A DNA stretch of 26,708 nucleotides from contig NW_006920421.1 in assembly GCF_000344685.1 (NCBI RefSeq), positions 263,490 to 290,197 of the forward strand, given 5' to 3'. Source of the stretch: Gloeophyllum trabeum ATCC 11539 (Eukaryota; Basidiomycota; Agaricomycetes; Gloeophyllales; Gloeophyllaceae). How positions within the stretch are numbered: the first letter of the stretch is position 1; the number at the start of each line of letters is the position of its first letter. Shown here piece by piece: positions 1 through 8,198 of the stretch. The position numbers were made by a program, and so were the translations under genes. The notes beneath the pieces were generated by a model. It worked only from the letters and a program-made list of their open reading frames with translations. It was not told the origin of the DNA and did not search any database.

Positions 1-839
1 CGTAAGGGAGAGCTCATGAAAAAGCTCAGGATGTGTCTCAGCAAGTACTAGTATGTCTTGTAAGTCACTCATCATGTGCTGCAGACAACGGCGGACACAG
101 GTGAATATTATGGTACGCGCACGCGCAAGCTACGTGCCGCAAGCACGTGACAACCTATGGTGATGGCTTATTAGCCTCACATAAGGTATTACACCTCGGA
201 CGCTCATTTTCTCTTGCCGTATGGCCTACTATTCATACTAGTAACTGATCTACATGGTTACTTTTCCTTAGGTAGTCATCCGAGACCCCTCCCGCGAGCT
301 GTGGCTGACGGTGTGATGCTAATGGTCACACAGTCACAACACAGCCGCACGATCAATGATGTCAGTAAGTACCCATCACATCCCAATATGGACTATTTGT
401 CGATGTTGTGGGTCGGACGTCCCGGCTGACTCGTGCGTCCCGGAATTTCCATTAGCTGGATGTCCTCGAAGTTGGACGGAAGAAGTCATATGTGATTCGT
501 ACTGAAATATTCAAGCCTAAAAATAGCCCTGATGAAAGGTACGTGTGTGGCGTCGCCACAGTTGAGCTTGATTCGGCCTCATGCTTCGGAGTCGTGGATG
601 ACATCGTCGTGAAATATGGTCTGACACTATGTAGTACTACGCCGACGGTATTTATCCGCGCGACTCTGCTACGAGTGAAGTCAAGTCAAGAATACGAAGG
701 AACTCCCAAGTATACCGACGCTTTTTATTCAATGAAAACGTCACGCTCCGATCATGCCGAGGGGTAATTATGAGGAAATGCCCTCACGATGATGGGCTCA
801 TTATTTGTTTCTGTCTCGCTTTCGCCATTTCCGGTCTTC
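1..839. other. Gene-poor stretch, nothing recognised
   Basis: I find no recognisable protein domain, splice structure or RNA gene here. The longest open frames (for example 492-767, plus) give proteins with no motif I know, no good start context and no family resemblance. The stretch abuts the decayed F-box fragment that begins near 840 and may be its further-decayed continuation or old transposon debris; neither can be shown from sequence alone. Confidence 0.5.
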
Positions 840-1095
840 AGCTTCAAGGCTGAGAGAAAGCGGCAGCGGGGTATATAGGTTCTGACAACCTCGATGGAAC
901 GACCAGTCCCTTCTGAGTACGACGACCAGATAACCGCTGATAACTAAAGGGGACAGGTTTTTGCTCGCGCAAACCAGCACTTCAAGACAGATATCTCAGA
1001 TGACAGTTTTACAGCCAGTTCATCGCTCACGCGGTCAGAATCGACTCTGCCTGATGCAATAATTATTGATGTCCATTCATACCCTCGCAATACCT
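840..1095 (-). pseudogene. Relic of an F-box/LRR gene (middle part)
   Basis: Read on the minus strand, about 950-1037 encodes SDELAVKLSSEISVLKCW followed by FARAKTCPL. This lines up with DDELAAGLSSQISIMKSW and FSRAGSCPL of the broken F-box gene at 6124-7522. Identity also shows at DNA level, for example the shared block around agatatct and gccagttcatcg. The homologous frame continues through an in-frame TAG just after CPL, then LSAVIWSSYSE (compare LSVVLCSPFSE) and YIPRCRFLS (compare FLPRCRYLS in the gene at 8199-9845). No F-box motif or start codon survives. It is an internal fragment without coding capacity. The ends are soft because similarity fades gradually on both sides. Confidence 0.75.
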
Positions 1096-2045
1096 GACGA
1101 AATATTCTGAGGGGACCAAGGCATGTAAGGGGACGCCGGACGTCGTGCCAGCCAGAAACCCAGGTACTGCTAGTGATAGGACGGACGGCGTACTAATACA
1201 CTTGTACCCGGGGCGAAATAGCAACTTAAGGAAGATAAATGCACGCCAGTGAACCCGAGTGGCGATCCTGCATACGGTTGCTCCGAGTCGTCTGCTTCAA
1301 GTTGTGGCGTAGTTTCAGGACTACTTTCAACGGTGAAGTACTATGTGCCATACGGCCCATACCTGTGGTAACCAGTCAAGTTGACGGAGGTTAGTATCAT
1401 ATTTGTCCCTCGGAAGTACCGCTGCCAGCCCCAGATACAAGACCACCAATATTAATACAAACTGTCTACAACTAGCACTTCTAGATCTGAGTATTCCGTC
1501 AACTTCGTACTTCACAAGACCTTCACGCCGACCACCCGTCCATTCAGGAGCTCTTATACTAGACATCGGTGATCAGTCCCGCATGTGGTGGTTCGAACGT
1601 GTCGCCGCGACCGTACCCTTTGGAAGACCCGTCCTTACCGACACATAGTTAAGACTTCCAGTACCAGATACGAGATATAGAGTTCAATTCTTCAAGAGCG
1701 GCTCACTGAAGTTTGTTCATGCGTTAGACCCGAGTGAAACTCCAAATGGGTGACCTTATGGTGGCGAGGCCTATCGGTAGCATGGTGAACAAACAATCGT
1801 GAGGCCCACGGTGCTTGTTGGGATAATACCAAGATTGCAAAACCAGGGAGCCTAAGTAGTTGGAAAGACCGAGGGTACACACGAAAGTCCCTCGATTGCC
1901 CCCAATGCGCCGAACGGATACGGCGCAACGGAATAGCATAGCAAGTGCATTCCAGAATGAACGGGGGTATTTTTTGATTGTGGATGCTGGGCGAGGAACG
2001 ATGGTACTATTGTTGCTGCAGGAACTTGGTGAGATAAATTGATAC
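1096..2045. other. Intergenic, no gene recognised
   Basis: Only short overlapping open frames on both strands, none resembling a known family. It lies downstream of the BTB gene, whose stop codon is at 2046-2048. Any F-box homology to the left has faded out. I see nothing further that I can support. Confidence 0.5.
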
Positions 2046-2490
2046 TCAATCCACGCTGCTTACCATTTCAACCGTAGCGTGGGCCTCGCTCACCAACGTG
2101 GACCATTCCGGCAGGCCGAAATATCCAGGTAGCCTGTCCCATATACTTTGTCTTGCATCGCGGAAAGTAGCTTTAACGTCGGCGTAGCAGACTTCGCAGG
2201 TTAGATCCGAGATTACTTCTAACAGATAAGTTCATCGAATGCTAAGACATGGCACCAGCCTGGCGTAATGAACGCTTCCATGGCACCTGTTTTCCAAATC
2301 GACGTAGCCAAGATGTCCTTGCCTGGGATCTTCGCAATACTGTGACGGGATGTTGTCCATGATAGAGGCAATAGTGTACAGACGCCAGTCTCCCACTATC
2401 ATCTCCCGAGCGGTGGCGCAGGTCATCTGATCCTGATGGGATAAATTAGCTGTTGGTAACCCAGGCCCTGGGGATGCACCCTCGAAGATA

Positions 2491-2511
2491 CTATCATTGG
2501 GGGGGTTCTGT
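2491..2511 (+). repeat. Left terminal inverted repeat, preceded by TA duplication
   Basis: These 21 bases, starting CTATCATT and containing a run of seven G, recur as the exact reverse complement at 3103-3123. The two bases before it (2489-2490) are TA. Similarity to the other end continues imperfectly into the following A-rich bases. Confidence 0.9.
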
Positions 2512-2534
2512 AAAAGTCAGATTTTTTACAGAAC
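2505..2534. repeat. Subterminal hairpin of the TIR element
   Basis: GTTCTGTAAAA at 2505-2515 is followed after 8 nt by its exact complement TTTTACAGAAC at 2524-2534, an 11-bp perfect stem overlapping the inner edge of the left TIR. Such subterminal palindromes are common in non-autonomous DNA transposons; whether a transposase reads this one is unknown. Confidence 0.7.
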
Positions 2535-2885
2535 TCCGAAATCTCAAGAAGTACGCTACAGGGAGCTTAGCGGATTGGTACGTATATACTTTCTATACCT
2601 TACAGACGATTTGTGAAGTAAGAATTGGCTCAAGTTTGCCCCTTGTTGAATGGGAGGCTGAACACAGTCCAAAGTGCCCCCTGTAAGAGGTCTGATGGCG
2701 GCTTGATGCGTAGATCTAGCTGCCTATACGGCCCCGGCATATATCGGCTTAGCTAGAGGAGGTGTTTCGTATATATCTGAACATCCGGCGCCTACCCGAT
2801 AATGGCTGCAAGCTAGTGAAGTGCTCGTATGGTAGATTTGACAGAACTCCAAGAGCTCAAGGGCGTGACAGATGCGTGGCAGACG

Positions 2886-2914
2886 CGCGCGGGTCGGGTA
2901 GTGTTACCCGCGCG
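2886..2914. repeat. GC-rich hairpin followed by a T-run, inside the element
   Basis: CGCGCGGGT (2886-2894) pairs perfectly with ACCCGCGCG (2906-2914) across an 11-nt loop, and a five-T run follows shortly after. It resembles a bacterial intrinsic terminator but sits inside a fungal transposon, so no termination role is claimed. Confidence 0.6.
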
Positions 2915-3102
2915 TGACGTTTTTACATTACTCCCCGCAAGTGCCGTCTATCTGCGGCATCTCTCTCTATTACTCTGTACGTAGTGAATCGAGACAATTA
3001 TTTTTGTAGATGGTACTTAGGAAGGTACACTGTGATGCCTGAGTGAAATAATAGCAAATTCTCAAGCAGAGAGCCTTAGGCAGGTCATATTGTCAAGTTT
3101 TC

Positions 3103-3123
3103 ACAGAACCCCCCCAATGATAG
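3103..3123 (-). repeat. Right terminal inverted repeat, followed by TA duplication
   Basis: Exact reverse complement of 2491-2511; it ends at G3123 and is followed by TA at 3124-3125, the second copy of the target site. The outward neighbour is the BTB codon run CTLGMRY read on the minus strand. Confidence 0.9.
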
Positions 3124-3778
3124 TATATCGCATCCCGAGGGTACACAAATCATACATGAGTGCTGGCAGGATGATCCGGACGTCATAGGAATGGGCAGTG
3201 TTAATAACCGTGATCAACTTGCCGGCATCGGTCTCGGTTGTAGATGATGCGAAAGTCGACAGCGCGGCCACACCAAATTCGTACCGGGTAAAATACTCTT
3301 CCAATGTGGCTGGATAGAACCGAGAAAGGTACGCGATACAGCACTTGCGGAGATACGGAGCATCGTATTTCGTGCTGAGACCCAGTATTGACAGCGCCTC
3401 GTATCGTAGCAGCGCATCCTTTTCTAGAAGAAAGCTTTCTATGTACCTAAGAAATCAAATGTAAGCTCGAACGAACGGAAGAAAGTGGAATCTCTACCCA
3501 TGAACGAAAACTGCTCTCAAGAAGAGCGCAAAGTGTGTCTCTGGGTCATACACTGGTATGACAGGAACTGAATCCCGGTCCATCGAACCCGGCGGTTGAG
3601 GCAAGCTGAACATATCCTCGAAGACGCGCGAGGCACTGGCTAAAATGCCGCGATGGACCTTGAACTCAGATTTCGGTCCGGCGAAAATGACATTCCCATC
3701 TTCGAACCAAAGACCCTCGTATCTGTATTTCGACACGTATGAGTTAGAAAGAGTCGTTCTCTCGCCGTTTGTCTGCAT

Positions 3779-3918
3779 GGTGAGGGTTGAGAATAAGCCT
3801 GCGAAGTGCGAACGCGAGCCAATTAAATAATTCTACCTATAAGGTGGCGTGTGAAACCTCCCTTTGTCGGCCACTTCGACCACCCACATACCCCTACCCG
3901 CAAGGAATCTAGTTCAAC
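3779..3918. promoter_or_regulatory. Short divergent promoter region (BTB gene / TFIIF subunit)
   Basis: Only 140 bp separate the start codons of the minus-strand BTB gene and the plus-strand TFIIF gene, so both core promoters must lie here or overlap the genes. I see no clear TATA box. An AT-rich patch (aattaaataattc, about 3820-3832) is the only low-melting sequence. Confidence 0.4.
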
Positions 3919-5061
3919 ATGATGGACGACGTTGCGATGGAGGAAGAGAAGAAGCCTTTTGACGCCGAGCACGCTCTGCACGAAGAAGAAACGCAGCCGG
4001 ATCCCGACGAGAGTCTCATGCTGGACCAGGGGAACGGCCGAGTGTGGCTTGTAAAGGTATGGCAGCCCGTCGGTCTCTTTCGCAGAACTAGTTACCACTA
4101 GGAACGCGGCGGTTGGAAAGGTTCCGAAGTACCTCATGGAGCGGTGGTCGAACGTCCGCGAGGAAGGCGTGCATCTTGCCACGATTCGGGTGTACAAGGT
4201 CGCTCACGGCGAGCGACCGCGCATAACTTTACATCTGCCGCCAGACCGCAACACCGGCGCGCCTGGCGACGAGTATGAACTTGAGATGGTCAACGCGGCT
4301 GTGGAGAACCAGATCGTTGTCGCCGAACGCGAGAAAGAGCCCGGCAGCCGCGCGCGCACGACCATACTGACAGGCCGGGTCAAACACGAGTGCAATCTCA
4401 AGCCGATCTTCAACGAAAGCTATAGAGAGCGCATGCGCGCCCGAAACCGTCTTTACAACGAACCGAAACGGTCGATACAGATGATCGAGAACAGCGTCTC
4501 TGGCGGGCAGGGTATGGTCAACATGCTGAGCAGCGGTGCTGCTGTGGGCGGCTTTTCCGACCTGGTGGTATGTTCAGTTGTCTGTTATTGCTGCCGTGGT
4601 TGACAGTGCGGCTAGGCTGCGAAGCAAAAGGCCGCCAAGGGCCAGTTCGAGCGGATGGCCCGTATACCGAAGAACCAGCTGCTGGACGCCTTGTTCAATC
4701 TGTTCCGGGAGCGTCCTCGGTGGCCCATACGTATCCTGCGCGAGCGTACACAGCAGCCAGAGGCTTATTTAAAGGAAGTGCTGAGCGAGATTGCATTCCT
4801 CCATCGGTCGGGTGAGCACAGCGGCTTGTGGGAGCTCAGAGAGAGCTTCAAAGACGACGGGGTGAGTTTGTCTGCTTGTCATGTCATAGTGTTTTTTATG
4901 CGCAGAATGTGCAGGTTAAGGGAGAGGGGATGCCTGGTCCGAGCGTGTACACGGATCCCTCGCAGGGGCCATCGGGTAATGGTGTCAAGGACGAAGACGG
5001 AGAGGAAGAGGAAGAAGAGGATGACGAAGACGAGGACGAGGACATGGAAGAGGTGTCCTAG
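3919..5061 (+). CDS. TFG2: Transcription initiation factor IIF small (beta, RAP30) subunit
   Basis: Small subunit of TFIIF, the general factor that binds RNA polymerase II and helps promoter recruitment and start-site selection in the nucleus. Four exons: 3919-4056, 4121-4567, 4616-4861 and 4915-5061, about 325 residues, the usual fungal size. The N-terminal acidic segment leads into the dimerisation domain (VWLVK-VPKYLMERW across intron 1, then RVKHECNLKPIFN). The C-terminal winged helix follows (ARIPKNQLLDALFNLF, WPIRILRERTQQPEAYLKE), with a very acidic tail rich in E and D. Introns are 64, 48 and 53 bp. Intron 3 has two in-frame acceptors nine bases apart (after 4905 or 4914), so the protein may vary by three residues. 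A second ATG directly follows the first; the upstream one is taken. It is divergent from the BTB gene across 140 bp. Identification is firm. Confidence 0.95.
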
Positions 5062-6123
5062 CCAGCGAACTCGATTGTCTATTCTGTGTGCTCTCTTCGG
5101 TCTGTACTATGTAAGTGTATCCTACTGTACCCTGCTATTAACTTCTTCCTTCATGCTGGAGTACTGCGAGGTGGAAGTTGTATCTATCACTAGCGGCGCA
5201 TTATTTGCTCTACTCGTGATCCGTTTTTCCGACCTCCACTCTCCGCTATAATCTTAGTCTGCAGTTCAGGCCAAGTACGGCCATGATACTGGTCTTACGC
5301 AGCCCCACCACTGCATGTGAGTAACGCCTTACCTCTGCGCTTGACACACACTATCCTATGTCCACAATTGGCCTTATATGTCGAGAGCTGTGCTATACGT
5401 GCCTCAATAAATAATTCAGCCTACCCAGTTGCTCTGCTGCCTTGCCGTGATCTATTAGTCACGAGCTTCTTTTTAAAGCTGCCACTCATACCGGTCGATC
5501 TGAAGAATCGAAGTCTGACGCTCGCAGCCGCTGACCCATGGATGATTTACGTATACTCACGCGAGGATTGGCGATATACAAAGGTGGGCCCTATCCTCCT
5601 CAGTGCACTCCAGGTGGTATTGATTTACTTCTTCATCTCTGTAGCGGACAAGTTGAAATCGCCAGTCGGAATAGACCTCATCGTCCACGGATGTGGCGTT
5701 CGCAACTGTAAACGCTGACACACGCTGTAATCGTGTCGCCTTAGGAAGGCTGCCATTCTGGCAGGTTCGAATAAATGCGTACTCGACAGCACTCAACCAA
5801 GTCTCATCCATGCTGTGAGCGAACCTATCGCGCATTGATTGAGTCGAACATTAATGACAGTAGCTTGTGAATGGTCGCACAACAATAATAGTTACTGTAT
5901 CCGCTCTCGATTCACGGTTCACGCTCACATTACTGGCAGCGTGAGTACCGTGGATATTATATACCACTATAGAGCAGTTGAAGTACGGTTGCAGTCTCCT
6001 GAAAAGGCGACTTGTGCCCAAATTTCTCATATCTTTCCTGCCACTTGATATGATATGATTATGGTTGCCTGACGATCAAGAGCTAAGGCGAAATACACGG
6101 TATTGTCTCCCAACACGCTAACT
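5062..6123. other. Intergenic region with one possible orphan exon
   Basis: This holds the 3' flank of the TFIIF gene and the 3' flank of the broken F-box gene. The plus-strand frame at 5317-5718 has no recognisable motif. Apart from the minus-strand candidate exon at 5561-5835, listed separately, I see nothing that looks like a gene. Confidence 0.45.
5561..5835 (-). other. Possible orphan exon of unknown gene
   Basis: A minus-strand frame starting with ATG at 5835 runs 91 codons (segments such as DDEVYSDWRFQLVRYRDEE and CTEEDRAHLC look protein-like) up to a consensus GTGAGT donor at 5555-5560. Downstream acceptor-like CAG sites exist, but no continuing exon gives a recognisable protein. I do not recognise the family. 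It could be a gene fragment or a chance open frame with a good-looking splice site. Confidence 0.25.
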
Positions 6124-7522
6124 CTATCCCAGACGGACATCGGCGTTCCCTAGATTCACTAGTTCAGAATGTGTGCCACCTCCCCGTTTCAACATCTTTC
6201 TAACGAAGCGTCCTGATCGTAACTTGCGCCACTTGACAAAAACATGATGAGGTTCCTCGACCACAACTTCTATAATGACAAAGAGGAGGTCTCCTGCCCT
6301 CCAGTGAGCGACCGGAGCATGGCTTCGACATTTGGAACAGAGGGGTAGCTATCCACGGTAAACTCGAGGTTCAGGGTCAAATGGGTCAGACGAGGCAGCG
6401 GGCCAGAGGATGTGGCTTCGGTCTGCCTGTACGAGAGGCAGTCGATTACCCGCCCCGGATCGATCTGCCACAGTGCAGTTTGATCCTCCATGTGAAGCGC
6501 CTCTAGGGAGGGCAAGGCCTGGATAAGTTGGCAGAATTCGGCACGATCGATGCATGGATATGCTGTCCAGGACATTATGTCTCCGTAAATGACAGTGCGA
6601 GCGGGATATCAAATCGATGATGCACTGAGCACCAAAAGTCCCGGTGCTGTCTCCATGTAACGCTGCTCCACCCGTAAATCTTGGATGCAGGGGAGAGAAA
6701 GCCCCCGCAGGAAGGAGCCCATCTTGGTGTGGTCGTGGCTCGACAAGTCCAATCGCAGTAGCTGCGGCAGAGTGACAGTATCGAATTCGAGCATAGGTAG
6801 ATGCTTCACGCAGCATCGGGTTAAAGAGGTGCAGCGTGAGAGCAGTGCCGATATCTCAGCGCCCGTGGCCATGTCATACTCCCAGGAAAGGTTTAGATGC
6901 TTCAGTGGTGAAAACACCAAACAGTCGCGTACCCAGTTGACAGCGCCTGGTAAGTTGAGCCGCTGCAGGTGAGGTGCCACGCAAGGAGCATCTCGCGGCC
7001 ACTCGAGGCAAGCGCCTTGTTCGCATTGGACTGTCAGATCTTTCAAGATGGGACAGTGCAAGCCGGAGAGGAGCGGTGGAGCTCTTTCGTCGTGCTGCGG
7101 GTACACGGATAGGCGCCAGCAGAGACGGATATAGGGTGCGAGCATCTCGATGGAGTGCTCAATGCGTTCCGAAAACGGGGAGCACAGCACCACTGATAAA
7201 GAGAGGGGACAAGAACCTGCCCGGGAAAACCATGACTTCATGATAGATATCTGAGATGAAAGCCCCGCGGCCAGTTCATCGTCGGTCTTCGTCCATTGTC
7301 CAAAGTGGGATTCGTCATCGTATATCTCCAATGAACACCATAACTAGGGAGTGTTTAGAGCACAGTCCCTCCAGAGCCTGCAGATACGTGTGAGCAACAC
7401 AGGTGCGCTATAATGCACGGTTCAATAGAGGACACGTCGTCGTTGATACACAGAGAGAAAATCTCTGAAAGAAGCTCGACTGGGATCTTCTGGATCGGCG
7501 AGTGCAGAGTTGGTGGCAGCAT
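6124..7522 (-). pseudogene. Broken F-box/LRR-type gene (copy A)
   Basis: The start at 7522 gives MLPPTLHSPIQKIPVELLSE, an F-box entry aligned with the intact paralogue at 8199-9845. The frame is lost near 7395 and the homologous frame then hits TAG at 7344-7346, where the paralogue has GAG. It continues openly from LWCSLEIYDDE through SLTRCCVKHLPMLEF. It then needs frame changes near 6605 (into CIIDLISRSHCHLR), near 6580 (into MSWTAYPCIDRAEF, a two-base loss relative to the paralogue) and near 6275 (into IIEVVVEEPHHVFVKW). Homology ends in ELVNLGNADVRLG and a stop at 6124-6126. At least five lesions rule out a functional full-length product. In a working family member the F-box would bind Skp1 and the leucine-rich part a substrate for ubiquitination. 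Confidence 0.88.
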
Positions 7523-7810
7523 GTCCGGTCGTAGGTCGCTCGTTGCTGTGAGATATAAATGCAACGAGATTGACAAGAAGCCTGTACTCATGATGTGCAA
7601 AGATGTAAGGGTCGAACGAGAGATCAGGAGGTTAGAGCTGCGCACCGTGACGTTCGAATGATGTAGAGATCGCACCGAGCCTCAACGCAGAGTAACGCGG
7701 CTACTCGCAGCGGGCTCTTTCAGTCGATATCTGCGGTCCTTTTCAGACTTTCTGAATCAGTCCAAGGTACTTAAGTCAGACTCGTTTCGGCCCCTGCAGA
7801 GGTCGTTCAC
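7345..7810 (-). repeat. Segment duplicated at 24395-24852 (F-box start plus upstream region)
   Basis: Read on the minus strand, this block matches 24395-24852 on the plus strand almost end to end, including about 290 bp upstream of the start codon. Shared strings include AAACGAGTCTGA, ATCGACTGAAA, GTCGAGCTTCTTTC and CTGGAGGGACTGTGCT. The match stops abruptly near the nonsense codon of copy A. Confidence 0.8.
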
Positions 7811-8198
7811 TTACGAGCAAGGCTATGAAGTACTTTGCGAGGTAAAACTGGAGCGGCCAGCATCGTCGACGCAGTCTGTCAAAGGCGAGATACACTGGGG
7901 GGAGGGTGCTAGTACTGCGCAAGACCAAGAAACAATTCAAGCGTGCCACTGGCACTCTCTAGACCTGAGGCCCGAGTCGCGTCGCCGGCTTGGGCTCCTC
8001 CCGGAGCAGACATTGTACTTGTTTGTCAACATCTGTGGCGGAAGGACCGCTGGCAATCTTTGGGAAATTATGTTTCAATGTTACCTTCACTCAAGATTAC
8101 GGCGAAGTCAGGACGGCACAGAAGGCATCAACACATGGGAAACCACGCATTCTCAATCTGTGTTTTTGTACATACTACACACCCGAGCGTACTACACT
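7523..8198. other. Spacer between the two F-box genes
   Basis: The first 290 bp are the former upstream region of F-box copy A (also duplicated near 24400). The rest carries overlapping short frames on the plus strand without recognisable content and the 3' flank of the intact F-box gene. No separate gene is supported. Confidence 0.5.

Larger units (their letters stand above)
2491..3123. mobile_element. 633-bp MITE-like non-autonomous DNA transposon in the BTB gene
   Basis: The ends are a perfect 21-bp inverted repeat (2491-2511 and 3103-3123) beginning CTATCATTGGGGGGG. They are flanked by TA on both sides (2489-2490 and 3124-3125), the duplication expected for Tc1/mariner-like insertion. 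The host BTB reading frame breaks exactly at these borders and resumes in frame when the element and one TA are removed, which fixes the ends independently. Inside there is no transposase. The only notable frame (2829-2984, 51 codons) has no known motif. A subterminal hairpin (2505-2534), a GC-rich hairpin (2886-2914) and repeated ACAGAACTCC motifs (2528, 2841) are present. Superfamily assignment rests only on the TA duplication and is tentative. The perfectly matching TIRs suggest a recent insertion. Confidence 0.85.
2046..3778 (-). pseudogene. BTB/POZ-domain gene interrupted by an inserted TIR element
   Basis: Exon 1 (3498-3778) encodes the BTB core, with LWFEDGNVIFAG, FKVHRGILASASRVFEDMF and SLPQPPG, a family typical of Agaricomycetes. 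An intron at 3447-3497 (GTAGAG...TTAG) joins it to GYIESFLLEKDALLRYEAL, GLSTKYDAPYLRK and the helical region up to LPALMYDLCTLGMRY. There a 633-bp element (2491-3123) interrupts the frame. The gene resumes at 2488 with IFEGASPGPG, LSHQDQMTCATAREMIVGDW and ends with TCEVCYADVKATF, IWDRLPGYFGLPEW and a TGA at 2046-2048. Removing the element plus one TA leaves 1047 nt, 349 codons, in one frame. An in-frame TGA at 2232-2234 remains; it is a true nonsense codon or part of an intron I could not place. BTB proteins of this group are thought to act as Cullin-3 adaptors, but its partner is unknown. In its present state the gene cannot make the full protein unless the insertion is spliced out. Confidence 0.88.

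Noticed and set aside
492..767. 91-codon plus-strand frame in the gene-poor left end
   Set aside because: No recognisable motif, no splice partners and no paralogue in the window.
2453..2530. Apparent inverted duplicate of the BTB 3' end
   Set aside because: The shared sequence is the terminal inverted repeat of the inserted element, not a second BTB copy; the flanking bases are BTB sequence on the minus strand.
2886..2920. Bacterial-type intrinsic terminator
   Set aside because: The hairpin plus T-run is real, but the DNA is fungal and the site lies in a transposon; RNA polymerase II does not use such signals.
2829..2984. 51-codon plus-strand frame inside the TIR element, starting MVDLTELQELKG
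   Set aside because: No known motif, it overlaps a GC-rich hairpin, and it lies wholly inside a non-coding transposon. At first it seemed BTB-like, but the real BTB continuation is on the other strand outside the element.
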